Positions 9,430 through 18,138 of a stretch of DNA of 64,000 bases are shown in pieces. A program made the position numbers and the translations under genes. The notes beneath the pieces were generated by a model. The model worked only from the letters and a program-made list of their open reading frames with translations, had not been told where the DNA came from and did not search any database. Origin of the DNA: Streptomyces cathayae (lineage in GTDB: Bacteria; Actinomycetota; Actinomycetes; Streptomycetales; Streptomycetaceae); NCBI RefSeq assembly GCF_029760955.1, contig NZ_CP121682.1, forward strand, positions 6,014,001-6,078,000, given 5' to 3'. Position 1 is the stretch's first letter; each line of letters begins with the position of its first letter.

Positions 9430-9457
9430 CCTCCGGTCGCTGAGTTCTAGCCGGTAA

Positions 9458-9493
9458 CTGAGGGGCCGCACCTTTCGAGGTGCGGCCCCTCAG
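9458..9493 (+). terminator. rpsA transcription terminator
   Basis: A perfect 15-bp stem (9458-9472 with 9479-9493, beginning CTGAGGGGCCGC) closes a TTTCGA loop 28 nt after the rpsA stop. There is no U-tract, as is usual for Streptomyces terminators. Confidence 0.85.
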
Positions 9494-9606
9494 TGCTGCG
9501 CTGCGGGGGCGGGCGCCGTCCGCGGGCCGAGGGGGGATCGTCGCGTCCGCGCGGCGGAGCCGCGTGCCGACACGGCCCCGCGCGCCTCGGGGAGTTGTCC
9601 TCATCC

Positions 9607-9633
9607 GGGAATGCCGGTGCCGCGCGTCACGTT
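9607..9633 (+). promoter_or_regulatory. Sigma-R-like promoter for the PAC2 gene
   Basis: GGGAAT at 9607-9612 and GTT at 9631-9633 are separated by exactly 18 nt, which is the published consensus of the thiol-oxidative-stress ECF factor SigR in Streptomyces. Transcription would start near 9640, leaving about 25 nt before the GTG at 9666 with an AGGAGGAG site at 9650-9657. The match is to a short motif, so chance occurrence is possible. Confidence 0.5.
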
Positions 9634-9665
9634 GTCCACTAGGAACACGAGGAGGAGCGGTCACG

Positions 9666-10604
9666 GTGCTTGATCCGCAGGGTTTGTACGCATGGGAGCC
9701 GAAGGGGCTGGCCGTCGTCGACATGGCGCTCGCCCAGGAATCGGCCGGACTTGTCATGCTCTACCACTTCGACGGGTACATCGACGCGGGCGAGACCGGC
9801 GACCAGATCGCCGAGCGGCTGCTCGACTCGCTGCCCCACCAGGCGGTCGCCCGGTTCGACCACGACCGGCTCATCGACTACCGGGCCCGGCGCCCGCTGC
9901 TGACCTTCACCCGCGACCGCTGGACCGACTACGAGGTGCCCGCCCTCGAGGTGCGGCTGGTCCAGGACGCCACCGAGGCGCCGTTCCTGCTGCTGTCCGG
10001 GCCCGAACCGGACGTCGAGTGGGAGAGGTTCGCCGCCGCGGTGCAGCAGATCGTGGAGCGGCTCGGCGTCCGCCTCTCGGTGAACTTCCACGGCATCCCG
10101 ATGGGTGTCCCGCACACGCGGCCGGTGGGTATCACCCCGCACGGCAACCGCACCGACCTCGTCCCCGGCCACACCGGCCCCTTCGAGGAGGCGCAGGTGC
10201 CCGGCAGTGCCGAGGGCCTCGTCGAGTACCGGCTCATGCAGGCCGGACACGACGTGCTGGGCGTCGCCGCGCACGTGCCGCACTACATCGCCCGCTCCTC
10301 CTACCCGGACGCGGCGCTGACCGCCCTGGAGGCCATCACGGCCGCGACCGGCCTGGTCCTGCCGGGTGTGGCGCACTCCCTGCGCACCGACGCCCACCGT
10401 ACGCAGACCGAGATCGACCGCCAGGTCCGGGAGGGCGACGAGGAGCTCACGGCCCTCATCCAGGGCCTTGAGCACCAGTACGACGCCGCCGCGGGCGCCG
10501 AGACCAGGGGCAACATGCTCGCCGAGCCGGTGGAGATCCCGTCGGCGGACGAGATCGGGCTCGAGTTCGAGCGGTTCCTCGCGGAGCGCGAGGGCGACAA
10601 CTGA
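9666..10604 (+). CDS. PAC2 family protein
   Basis: A 312-residue PAC2-superfamily protein, related to archaeal and eukaryotic proteasome assembly chaperones; in actinobacteria the role is not established. The family pattern is clear: [20 protein letters not shown] near the N-terminus, the RPLLTF segment, and [16 protein letters not shown] in the middle. The C-terminal 60 residues are acidic and helical. I chose the GTG at 9666 because AGGAGGAG lies 8 nt upstream and the family N-terminus ([11 protein letters not shown]) begins there; a longer in-frame extension to 9480 overlaps the rpsA terminator. Streptomyces have 20S proteasome genes elsewhere, so a link to the proteasome is possible but unproven. 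Confidence 0.85.
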   Translation: MLDPQGLYAWEPKGLAVVDMALAQESAGLVMLYHFDGYIDAGETGDQIAERLLDSLPHQAVARFDHDRLIDYRARRPLLTFTRDRWTDYEVPALEVRLVQDATEAPFLLLSGPEPDVEWERFAAAVQQIVERLGVRLSVNFHGIPMGVPHTRPVGITPHGNRTDLVPGHTGPFEEAQVPGSAEGLVEYRLMQAGHDVLGVAAHVPHYIARSSYPDAALTALEAITAATGLVLPGVAHSLRTDAHRTQTEIDRQVREGDEELTALIQGLEHQYDAAAGAETRGNMLAEPVEIPSADEIGLEFERFLAEREGDN

Positions 10605-10608
10605 GACA

Positions 10609-10640
10609 GGGCCGCCACCGTCGCCGTCGGTGGCAGGCCC
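10609..10640 (+). terminator. Hairpin after PAC2 gene overlapping the coaE promoter
   Basis: GGGCC (10609-10613) and CCACCG (10615-10620) pair with CGGTGG (10628-10633) and GGCCC (10636-10640), with small bulges. It lies 5 nt after the PAC2 stop and covers the -35 region proposed for coaE, so termination and initiation signals are superimposed. Confidence 0.5.
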
Positions 10641-10646
10641 TAAGCT
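10624..10646 (+). promoter_or_regulatory. RecA-NDp-like (PafBC-type) promoter for coaE
   Basis: CCGTCGGTG at 10624-10632, then 8 nt, then TAAGCT at 10641-10646. It differs from TTGTCRGTG-N8-TAnnnT only in the first two bases. The coaE ATG is exactly 7 nt after the hexamer, so the mRNA would be leaderless. Confidence 0.5.
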
Positions 10647-10653
10647 TCGGGTC

Positions 10654-11274
10654 ATGCTGACGGTGGGCCTGACCGGCGGGATCGGAGCCGGCAAGAGCGA
10701 GGTGTCGCGGCTGCTCGTCGAGTGCGGGGCCGTACTGATCGACGCGGACCGCATCGCGCGCGAGGTCGTCGCGCCGGGGACACCCGGACTCGCGGCGGTC
10801 GTGGAGTCCTTCGGCGAGGGCGTACTCGCCGAGGACGGCAGCCTGGACCGGCCGGGACTGGGATCGATCGTCTTCGCCGACCCGGAGAAGCTCGCCGTCC
10901 TCAACTCGATCGTCCACCCCCTGGTGGGTGCCCGTTCCCGCGAGCTGGAGGAGGCCGCCGCCGAGGACGCCGTCGTCGTCCACGACGTGCCCCTGCTCAC
11001 GGAGAACGGCCTCGCCTCCCGCTACGACCTCGTGATCGTGGTCGACGCGAGCGCCGAGACCCAGCTCGACCGTCTCACGGGCCGCCGCGGCATGAGCGAG
11101 CAGGACGCACGCGCGCGGATGGCGGCCCAGGCGACGCGCGAGCAGCGCCGGGAGATCGCGGACCTCGTCATCGACAACGACGTCCCCCTGGAGGAGCTGG
11201 CGCGGCGGGTGAAGGACGTGTGGGCCGAACTCGTCCGCAGGGAGCGGGCGGCCCGCCGGCCCGCGCGGGAATAG
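10654..11274 (+). CDS. coaE: Dephospho-CoA kinase
   Basis: A 206-residue P-loop kinase that phosphorylates the 3'-OH of dephospho-CoA, the last step of coenzyme A synthesis. The Walker A motif GGIGAGKS is at residues 8-15, the substrate-binding [11 protein letters not shown] follows at about 29-39, and the lid region with [17 protein letters not shown] is present. The length matches the short (about 200 aa) bacterial form without an extra C-terminal domain. The ATG at 10654 has no ribosome binding site but sits 7 nt after a -10 hexamer, fitting a leaderless start. Confidence 0.92.
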   Translation: MLTVGLTGGIGAGKSEVSRLLVECGAVLIDADRIAREVVAPGTPGLAAVVESFGEGVLAEDGSLDRPGLGSIVFADPEKLAVLNSIVHPLVGARSRELEEAAAEDAVVVHDVPLLTENGLASRYDLVIVVDASAETQLDRLTGRRGMSEQDARARMAAQATREQRREIADLVIDNDVPLEELARRVKDVWAELVRRERAARRPARE

Positions 11275-11324
11275 GTGCCCCCGCCCGGGGCGTTGAACCG
11301 GTTCGACGAGGGAAGGATGCGGCT

Positions 11325-11705
11325 GTGCCCGAGCTCAGTGGTTCGACCGGACGTACGCCGGAGACCCATGTCATCGACTTCCGTGCCGCCGAGCAGCTGC
11401 TCGCCTCGCGGGACCCGCGGGGCGCGGTGAAGCTGCTCGACGGGGTCATCGACGCGTACCCGGAGAACACCGCGGCGCGGTTGCTGCGCGCGCGTGCCTT
11501 CTTCGCGGCGGCCCAGCTGAGGCCGGCCGAACTCGAGTTCTCCATCGTCCTGGAGCGCGAGCCGGACAACGCCTTCGCGCACTTCGCGCTCGCCCGCACC
11601 TACCAGCGGCAGAGCCGCCCCGCTCCGGCCAGGCGCCACTTCCGGCTGGCCGCCGCGCTGGACCCGAACCCGGAGTACCTGAAGGCCGCGAGCTTCGACA
11701 CCTGA
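11325..11705 (+). CDS. Tetratricopeptide-repeat protein
   Basis: A 126-residue protein made almost entirely of TPR helices: residues about 20-50 (AAEQLLASRDPRGAVKLLDG), 54-85 and 88-120, with the typical Ala/Leu/Tyr and Pro spacing (DPNPEYL at the end). TPR proteins act as protein-protein scaffolds; the partner is unknown. The GTG at 11325 follows a GAGGGAAGGA site. It is 50 nt downstream of coaE and probably shares its transcript. Confidence 0.8.
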   Translation: MPELSGSTGRTPETHVIDFRAAEQLLASRDPRGAVKLLDGVIDAYPENTAARLLRARAFFAAAQLRPAELEFSIVLEREPDNAFAHFALARTYQRQSRPAPARRHFRLAAALDPNPEYLKAASFDT

Positions 11706-11738
11706 GCGGGGCCGCCCGCACCGCCCCCGTTCACACGG

Positions 11739-12002
11739 TCACCACGGGCCCCTGGGCGGCTCGTACGGGGGGACGTCACGGCCCGGCTGGTAGTGCGGCC
11801 CCTGACGGAGGCGCCGGACGACCACGACCAGATCGATCGTGACGATCAGCCACAGCACCCCGCACAGGAGTGCCCAGCCCGGGTGGCCGGAGAGCATGAA
11901 CGCCACCGTCCCGGCGATCGTCCACACCTCGCCCCACACGCTCAGCCAGAGCCGCGCGCGCAGCGCACTGCGTGCAGTCACCGGCTCACTGCCTGTACGC
12001 AT
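11739..12002 (-). CDS. Small membrane protein, DUF6343-like, 87 aa
   Basis: An 87-residue protein with a basic N-terminus (ARSALRARL), two hydrophobic segments at about residues 17-34 and 38-58, and a Pro/Arg-rich cytoplasmic tail. It resembles the short actinobacterial DUF6343 proteins by layout; this is recognition from memory. The ATG at 12002 is the first plausible start; the longer in-frame reading to 12206 has no conserved-looking content. It converges on the TPR gene. Confidence 0.6.
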   Translation of the reverse strand: MRTGSEPVTARSALRARLWLSVWGEVWTIAGTVAFMLSGHPGWALLCGVLWLIVTIDLVVVVRRLRQGPHYQPGRDVPPYEPPRGPW

Positions 12003-12233
12003 CTCGTCACCACCACTCCCGACTTCACCGTACGCCAGGACGGCGAGGCACGGCCTCTCCACTCGTTCGAGTGAACCGGGGGAGGATTCGAGTGAACCGG
12101 GGGAGGAGGGGAACGGGCTTGCGGATCCGGTCCGTTGGACGGACATGGAGCCGAAAACGTGTGACGGACGTGAGGGGTGCGAGGGGACGGGCCCCGGGGC
12201 GATCACCCCGGACGGCTGCGCGGGCGGTCCCGC

Positions 12234-12701
12234 TCAGGGGCGCGGCGCCGTGCCGCCGGGGGCGCCGGGACCTCCCAGGCCTCGCAGGCGTTCCAGTTCG
12301 CGGCGATCGCGCTTGGTCGGGCGGCCCGCGCCGCGGTCCCGGACACCGGCGGGGGCGACGGCGTCGCGGGGCGGAGGCGGCGGGGAGTTGTCGATGTAGC
12401 ACTGGACGGCCACCGGGGCGCCCACCCGCTTGCGGATCAGCCGCTTGACGACGACGACCCGCTCCCGGCCCTCGTGCCGCAGCCGCACCTCGTCACCGAC
12501 GCGCAGGGAGTGCGCGGGCTTCACCCGCTCGCCGTTCACCCGCACATGGCCGCCCCGGCAGGCGGTGGAGGCGAGGGAGCGCGTCTTGAGCAGGCGCACG
12601 GACCAGATCCAGCTGTCGGTGCGGACGGTCTCGCCGGCCTGCGGTCCGGCAGCCTCGGCAGCGGCCACAGCGGCGGCGGTCTTCGGGTCCTCGGAAGCCA
12701 T
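12234..12701 (-). CDS. RNA-binding S4 domain protein (Hsp15/RqcP-like)
   Basis: A 155-residue protein with an S4 RNA-binding domain at residues about 28-80 (TDSWIWSVRLLKTRSLASTAC, VRVNGERVKPAHSLRVGDEV). This is the arrangement of Hsp15, which binds stalled 50S-peptidyl-tRNA complexes; RqcP is the Gram-positive counterpart. An Ala-rich N-terminus and a basic Pro/Arg tail flank the domain. The ATG at 12701 is preceded by TAAGGT and 7 nt, so it is likely leaderless. A role in ribosome rescue is inferred from the family. Confidence 0.82.
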   Translation of the reverse strand: MASEDPKTAAAVAAAEAAGPQAGETVRTDSWIWSVRLLKTRSLASTACRGGHVRVNGERVKPAHSLRVGDEVRLRHEGRERVVVVKRLIRKRVGAPVAVQCYIDNSPPPPPRDAVAPAGVRDRGAGRPTKRDRRELERLRGLGGPGAPGGTAPRP

Positions 12702-12771
12702 GCTCCCGACCTTAGCCGTCCGGGACGGCCGGGCGGGAAGTGATTTCGCCGGAGCCCGAGATTCCAAAGAA

Positions 12772-12817
12772 AGTTTTGCAAAAACTCTTTTTGAATGTTG
12801 AGGAATCGGCCTACGCT
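12772..12817 (+). promoter_or_regulatory. Operator-like inverted repeat and promoter for the ArsR-type regulator
   Basis: An A/T-rich imperfect inverted repeat (AGTTTTGCAAAAACT, 12772-12786) is striking in this GC-rich DNA. It is followed by TTTGAA (12790-12795) and TACGCT (12812-12817), a usable promoter pair with 16-nt spacing. The regulator ATG is 6 nt after the hexamer. Autoregulation by the downstream HTH protein is inference. Confidence 0.45.
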
Positions 12818-12823
12818 CGCCGC

Positions 12824-13477
12824 ATGGTCAACGACGGGCAGAGGCGAGTACTGGACCCCGAGCGGGACACCGCCGCGCTGAAGGCGCTCACGCACCCGTT
12901 GCGGATCCGGCTGCTCGGGCTGCTGCGGCAGGACGGGCCAGCCACCGCCAGCGAACTGGCCGAGCGGACGGGGGAGTCGTCGGCGTCAGCCAGCTACCAC
13001 CTGAGGGTGCTGGCGAAGTACGAGTTCATCGCCGAGGCCGAACACCGCGACGGACGGGAACGGCGCTGGCGGGCCGTGCACACTCTCACCTCCTGGAGTA
13101 ACGAGGCGATGGAGTCCTCGGCGGCGGGCCGCGCCTACGTCGGCATGGCGCGGCGGCGGCAGATCGAGCACCTGGAGGTGTCCCTCGTCCGGCACGAGGC
13201 CGACCTCGCCGCCGGGCGACTGGGGCAGGAGTGGGTCGAGCCGTCCGGGATCGGCGACCTGATGCCCCGGCTCACCCCCGAGTCGCTCGCCGAACTGTGG
13301 GACGTCGTCGACGGCAAGCTGGCCGAACTCACCGCACGCGACGCCGACGACCCCCGCGCCGCACGGGTCGTGCTCGTCACCGCCGGGCTGCCCCTCGCAC
13401 CCCTTGCCGATGCGCCCGCCGATCCGACTGTCTCAGCGTCCGCCGATGCGCCCGCCGACCCCGAGGGAACGTCGTGA
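12824..13477 (+). CDS. ArsR-type winged-helix transcriptional regulator
   Basis: A 217-residue regulator with an N-terminal ArsR-like winged helix at residues about 15-90 (LKALTHPLRIRLLGLL, then the recognition helix region SSASASYHLRVLAKYEFI). The C-terminal half is helical and ends in a low-complexity tail with two copies of ADAPADP. It lacks the Cys pairs of metal sensors, so it is more like the HTH_20/PadR-neighbour type that controls an adjacent transporter. It overlaps the MFS gene by 4 nt (GTGA), so the two are one operon and the regulator probably controls the exporter. Confidence 0.85.
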   Translation: MVNDGQRRVLDPERDTAALKALTHPLRIRLLGLLRQDGPATASELAERTGESSASASYHLRVLAKYEFIAEAEHRDGRERRWRAVHTLTSWSNEAMESSAAGRAYVGMARRRQIEHLEVSLVRHEADLAAGRLGQEWVEPSGIGDLMPRLTPESLAELWDVVDGKLAELTARDADDPRAARVVLVTAGLPLAPLADAPADPTVSASADAPADPEGTS

Positions 13478-14799
13478 GTGCCGAGTCGCCGGAGATCCGG
13501 ACGGCCCGGCGCCGCTACGTCACCGTCTGCGCGCTGTTCTGGCTGCCCCCGGGCCTGACGATGGCCCCGCTGGTGCTGCTGTTCACCGAGCGGGGCATGG
13601 CCCTCGCCGCGATCGCGGGGTTCTACGCCGCTCACTCCCTCACCGTGGCCGCGTTGGAACTGCCCACCGGGGGACTCTCCGACGTCCTCGGGCGGCGCCC
13701 CGTCCTGGCCGTGGCGGGCGGGCTCAACGCGATCGCGCTGCTGATCCATGCCCTCGGCACCACCGTCTGGGCCCTCACCCTCGGCATGGCCCTGATGGGT
13801 ACCGCCCGCGCACTGGCCAGCGGTCCGGCGGAAGCCTGGTACGTGGACATCGTCCAAGCGTCCGCCGGCCCCGACGCCGACCTGCGCACCGGCCTTGCGC
13901 GCGGCAGTTCCGCGACCTCCGCAGCGCTCGCCGCCGGCCTTCTGCTCGGCGGGGCCCTACCCTGGCTGCTGGGCCGGGGCCCCGACCTCGGCGCACGCCT
14001 GGCCGAGGCGACGTCCCGGGCGGTACTGCCCCTGTCCGTCCCCGTACTACTGGGTGCGGCGGTCGAGATCGTCTTCGCCTGCTACGTCCTGACCGCCCTG
14101 CGCGAGCCACCCCGGCCGCCAGCCACTGCGCGCTCGGTGCTGCGTGGCATCCCGGGCGCCGCCCTGGACGGAGTGCGCCTGGGCGGCAGGGATGCCCTGG
14201 TCCGCCGGATCCTGCTCAGCGCCGCCGCGGCGGGCAGCGCCCTGGCCGCGATCGAACTGCTCATGCCGGGGCGGGCCGTGACGCTGACCGGCGCCTCCGA
14301 GTCCGGAGCCATGCTGTTCGCCGTGCTCGCCTTCGGGGGGTTCGTCTGCGCGGGTGTCGGCAGCCACCTCGCACCCTTCACTGCCCGGGTCACCGGCAGC
14401 GGAGCGCGGGCGGTGCTGGCCGGCCTCGGCACGAGTGCGACGGGGCTAGCGCTGCTCGGTGTGACCGCCACCTTCTCCCATCCCCTCGCCACCGGCTTCG
14501 TCGTGGTCGGCTTCGGACTGGTCTACCTCGGGTTCGGCGTGGCGGGCCCGAACGAGAACGACCTGCTGCACCAGCGCGTCTCCAGTACCGGCCGGGCCAC
14601 CGCGCTGTCCGTCCAGTCCCTCGCCCAGCAGTCGGTCGGCGCGCTCACCGGCGTGGCCGTGGGAGCCATGAGCCCCGGGCCGCTGCCCTGGCTGCTGACG
14701 GCGGCCATGCTGCTCGCGGGAACTCTCCTGTGGCTGCGCGAGCCCGACCGGCCCGCCGTGACGACGGCGGCGCGCAGCGCCACCCAGTCGGTGCCGTGA
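13474..14799 (+). CDS. MFS transporter (drug exporter-like)
   Basis: A 441-residue major facilitator protein with about 12 hydrophobic segments. The loop 2-3 signature is recognisable as GGLSDVLGRRPVL at about residues 65-80. The GTG start at 13474 overlaps the regulator stop (GTGA). Substrates cannot be predicted; pairing with a winged-helix regulator is common for multidrug exporters. The stop is 34 nt before the putative promoter remnant and the IS element. Confidence 0.85.
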   Translation: MSAESPEIRTARRRYVTVCALFWLPPGLTMAPLVLLFTERGMALAAIAGFYAAHSLTVAALELPTGGLSDVLGRRPVLAVAGGLNAIALLIHALGTTVWALTLGMALMGTARALASGPAEAWYVDIVQASAGPDADLRTGLARGSSATSAALAAGLLLGGALPWLLGRGPDLGARLAEATSRAVLPLSVPVLLGAAVEIVFACYVLTALREPPRPPATARSVLRGIPGAALDGVRLGGRDALVRRILLSAAAAGSALAAIELLMPGRAVTLTGASESGAMLFAVLAFGGFVCAGVGSHLAPFTARVTGSGARAVLAGLGTSATGLALLGVTATFSHPLATGFVVVGFGLVYLGFGVAGPNENDLLHQRVSSTGRATALSVQSLAQQSVGALTGVAVGAMSPGPLPWLLTAAMLLAGTLLWLREPDRPAVTTAARSATQSVP

Positions 14800-14821
14800 G
14801 CCCGCGGGCGGCGGTCCGTCC

Positions 14822-14836
14822 TACCGTGGAGCCGTG
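14822..14836 (+). promoter_or_regulatory. Possible -10 element and start codon cut off from their gene by the IS
   Basis: TACCGT at 14822-14827 followed 6 nt later by GTG (14834-14836) has the layout of a leaderless Streptomyces start. The reading frame runs straight into the IS end, so this may be the original promoter and first codons of the uracil-DNA glycosylase gene now found at 16372. Inference only. Confidence 0.35.
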
Positions 14837-14837
14837 A

Positions 14838-14990
14838 CTCCACCCACCGTTAAAGCGGCGGGCTTCCTGCGTCGGTGGCTATGCCGCCGTGCAGAGGGCC
14901 AGCCCGGCCCTGTCGAGTACGTTCGTGGCGCCGACATGGTCCGCGTTCGCGGTGAATCCGCACGCCGTGCACTGGAACAGTGCTTGGGTG
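14838..14990 (-). ncRNA. Probable omega RNA region at the tnpB 3' end
   Basis: Known TnpB nucleases use a guide RNA that spans the tnpB 3' end and the element's right end, with the guide taken from flanking DNA. Here that places the RNA across the last codons of tnpB and the hairpin-bearing end at 14844-14878, where CCACCG (14844-14849) can also pair with CGGTGG (14873-14878). Flanking sequence from 14837 leftward would be the guide. The 5' boundary is a guess. Confidence 0.35.
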
Positions 14991-16087
14991 ACGCGGTTCT
15001 CCTTGGCACAGTGCCCACATTCGGGGCAGGTACGGGAGGTGTTGGTGGGGTCCACGGCGATGACGGTCCGACCGGCGCTTTCAGCCTTGCTGGCGAGGAT
15101 CGCGAGGAACACCCCCCAACCCGCATCAAGGATCGATCGGTTGAGACCCGCCTTCGCGGCCCGCTGGTTCGGGAGGAACACACTGGGCTGTTCGGGGTCG
15201 GGCTTGGGTTTGGGGGCCTTGACCATTCCAGCGGTGTTCAGCCGCTCGTGGACGATGACGTCGTTGCCGTGGATGAGATCGTTTGCGATCTTGTGGGCGT
15301 GGTCGAGGCGCTGGCGGCGGATTTTCGCGTGGATCTTCGCCACCTTGCGGGCGGCGGCGCGGTGCTTCTTCGTGCGCTGCTTCGTTCGCTTCGGGAATGT
15401 CGCGAGGTGCCGCTGCGCTTGGGCCAGTTCGTCGGCCGCTGCTCCGAGGAAGCGAGGGTTGGGGACGTGTCCGCCGTCGCTGGTGGTGAGGAAGTGTGTG
15501 ACGCCCATGTCGATCCCGACGACCGCGCCGGTGCTGGGAAGCAGTTCGGCGGGGACGTTGTCGCAGGCGAGTACGGCGTACCAGCGTTTGCCCTCACGTT
15601 TGACCGTGACGGTCTTGACCCGACCCTGCACCTCGCGGTGCTGGTGGACACGGATGTGCCCGACGCCTTGGATACGGAGACGGGTCTGCGCGTCCTTCGG
15701 CGTCGAGTTCCATCGGCAGCCGTCGCCGTCTTTCGGGAAGGTGACGGTGTCGAAGTGCCCGCCACCCTTGAAACGCGGGTATCCGGGCGTCCGGCCAGCC
15801 TTCACACGACGGAAGAACGCCTGGAAGGCCTTGTCCAGGCGACGCAGGGTGGCCTGCTGGGAGGAGAACGACCAACGCCCCTGACGCTCGGGGTCGAAGG
15901 CGCGGATCTCCTTGAGCTGCGCGGACTGCTGCCCGTACCCGATGTCTGTCTTCGACGAGTGCCGGTAGGCGTCCCGCCGTTCCTGGAGCGCGCCGTTGTA
16001 CAGGGAGCAGTGGTCCCGCAGCATCTCGCCGAGCGCAGCTTCCTGCTTCTTCGTGGGACGCAGGAGGAATTTGTACGCGCGGATCAC
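14879..16087 (-). CDS. tnpB: RNA-guided nuclease TnpB
   Basis: A 402-residue TnpB with an apparently complete active site. The N-terminal beta-barrel begins IRAYKFLLRPTKKQ. The RuvC-like Asp is in VVGIDMGVTHF, the catalytic Glu in VIVHERLN, and the last Asp in TANADHVGATN. The zinc ribbon CPECGHC...CTACG lies between the last two. The GTG at 16087 starts the family N-terminus and overlaps the TGA of the small upstream RHH gene (GTGA). Nothing is frameshifted. TnpB proteins cut DNA next to a target motif under guidance of an omega RNA and help the element persist; activity here is predicted, not shown. Confidence 0.93.
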   Translation of the reverse strand: MIRAYKFLLRPTKKQEAALGEMLRDHCSLYNGALQERRDAYRHSSKTDIGYGQQSAQLKEIRAFDPERQGRWSFSSQQATLRRLDKAFQAFFRRVKAGRTPGYPRFKGGGHFDTVTFPKDGDGCRWNSTPKDAQTRLRIQGVGHIRVHQHREVQGRVKTVTVKREGKRWYAVLACDNVPAELLPSTGAVVGIDMGVTHFLTTSDGGHVPNPRFLGAAADELAQAQRHLATFPKRTKQRTKKHRAAARKVAKIHAKIRRQRLDHAHKIANDLIHGNDVIVHERLNTAGMVKAPKPKPDPEQPSVFLPNQRAAKAGLNRSILDAGWGVFLAILASKAESAGRTVIAVDPTNTSRTCPECGHCAKENRVTQALFQCTACGFTANADHVGATNVLDRAGLALCTAA

Positions 16088-16245
16088 GCCTGGCGCCTCC
16101 GCTCCAGGCGCAAGGCGTCGGCCAGGAGGACACACGCAGCGGCATTGATCGAGATGCCCGCCCGGTGGGCGTACTCCTCGACCTGCCGCTTCAGCTCCGG
16201 GGGGACACGCAGGTTCAGCGACTCCCGGACATCTCCTCTAGCCAC
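16084..16245 (-). CDS. Ribbon-helix-helix (CopG/Arc/HicB-like) mini protein, 53 aa, coupled to tnpB
   Basis: A GTG at 16245-16243 opens a 53-codon frame whose product has the RHH layout: a short basic strand (RESLNLRVPPELK, residues about 7-19), helix A (KRQVEEYAHRAG), then helix B after SINAA, ending in a basic tail. Its TGA overlaps the tnpB GTG, so translation is coupled. TAGCAT at 16258-16253 lies exactly 7 nt before the GTG, fitting a leaderless transcript, and the surrounding A/T-rich stretch could be its operator. I infer that it represses the tnpB transcript. An antitoxin-like role is the alternative. Confidence 0.75.
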   Translation of the reverse strand: MARGDVRESLNLRVPPELKRQVEEYAHRAGISINAAACVLLADALRLERRRQA

Positions 16246-16332
16246 AACCAAAATGCTACCACTTTTGACGGAGGATCATGTTAGCGACCCGTCGCTGCGC
16301 CACTCCGTGGCCCGGCGAAGGATTCGATTCCC

Positions 16333-16352
16333 CCACCGGCTAAAGCCGGTGG
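16333..16352. repeat. Subterminal hairpin of the IS left end
   Basis: A perfect 8-bp stem, CCACCGGC with GCCGGTGG, closes a TAAA loop. Such hairpins at both ends are the recognition sites of IS200/IS605-family transposases. Confidence 0.7.
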
Positions 16353-16371
16353 TTCCCTCGAAAGGACACTG

Positions 16372-17130
16372 ATGGACCCCAGCGGCCTGCCCGGCCCACC
16401 CGACACCCAAGACCTCCCGGGCCTTCTCGACCTCGACCGGCGCATCGCCGGCTGTCGCGCCTGCCCGCGGCTGGTGGACTGGCGGGAGGAGGTCGCCCGT
16501 ACCAAGCGCGCCGCGTTCGCCGACTGCACGTACTGGGGCCGGCCGGTGCCGGGATTCGGGCCGCCGGACGCCCGGCTGCTGATCGTCGGACTGGCACCCG
16601 CCGCGCACGGCGGAAACCGCACCGGCCGGATGTTCACCGGGGACCGCTCCGGCGACGTGCTGTACGAGGCGCTGTACGACGTCGGACTCGCCTCGCAGCC
16701 GACCTCCACGCACGCCGGGGACGGCCTGGAACTGTACGGCGTACGCATCACCGCACCCGTGCACTGCGCCCCGCCCGCGAACAAGCCGACCCCCGGGGAA
16801 CGGGACACCTGCCGGCCCTGGCTGGTCCAGGAACTGCATTTGCTGCGGCCGACGCTGCGGGCCGCGCTCGTCCTCGGCGCCTTCGGCTGGCAGGCCGCGT
16901 TGCCCGCGTTCACCGAGGCGGGCTGGACCGTGCCCCGCCCCCGCCCGGCCTTCGCCCACGGCACCCACGTCATGCTCCCCGCCCCGGACGGCGACGGCCT
17001 GCACCTGTACGGCTGCTTCCACGTGAGCCAGCGCAACACCTTCACCGGCAGACTCACCCCCGACATGCTCCGGGAGGTGCTGCACGCGGCAGCCGGGGCG
17101 GCGGGGCTGCCCACGCGGAAACAGAGATGA
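16372..17130 (+). CDS. Uracil-DNA glycosylase, family 5 (UdgB type)
   Basis: A 252-residue base-excision repair enzyme that removes uracil, and in this family also hypoxanthine, from DNA. The family-5 motif GLAPAAHG is at residues 73-80 and the second motif follows as HVSQRNT near residue 225. Four cysteines (C28, C31, C132, C147) are spaced as in 4Fe-4S family 4/5 enzymes. The ATG at 16372 has AAAGGA 6 nt upstream. The IS element ends only a few bases before it, so the original promoter, and perhaps the first codons, may be on the far side at about 14822. Confidence 0.88.
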   Translation: MDPSGLPGPPDTQDLPGLLDLDRRIAGCRACPRLVDWREEVARTKRAAFADCTYWGRPVPGFGPPDARLLIVGLAPAAHGGNRTGRMFTGDRSGDVLYEALYDVGLASQPTSTHAGDGLELYGVRITAPVHCAPPANKPTPGERDTCRPWLVQELHLLRPTLRAALVLGAFGWQAALPAFTEAGWTVPRPRPAFAHGTHVMLPAPDGDGLHLYGCFHVSQRNTFTGRLTPDMLREVLHAAAGAAGLPTRKQR

Positions 17131-17153
17131 GTTCGCGCGGCACGGCCCGCTAG

Positions 17154-18129
<976 letters not shown>

Positions 18130-18138
18130 CGGTCCGCC

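Larger units (their letters stand above)
14837..16368 (-). mobile_element. IS200/IS605-type element carrying tnpB and a small RHH gene, no tnpA
   Basis: An element of about 1.5 kb in which both ends carry a subterminal hairpin with the same TAAA loop: CCACCGGC-TAAA-GCCGGTGG at 16333-16352, and an imperfect counterpart at 14844-14862. There are no terminal inverted repeats and no visible target duplication, which is normal for this superfamily. Cargo is tnpB plus a 53-codon ribbon-helix-helix gene; no Y1 or serine transposase is present, so movement would need help in trans. Exact ends are not resolved and could be off by about 10 nt on each side. Confidence 0.75.

Noticed and set aside
14834..16372. 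A 512-codon plus-strand frame through the IS element
   Set aside because: It is the antisense of tnpB; no domain is visible and the frame ends by chance at the UDG start.
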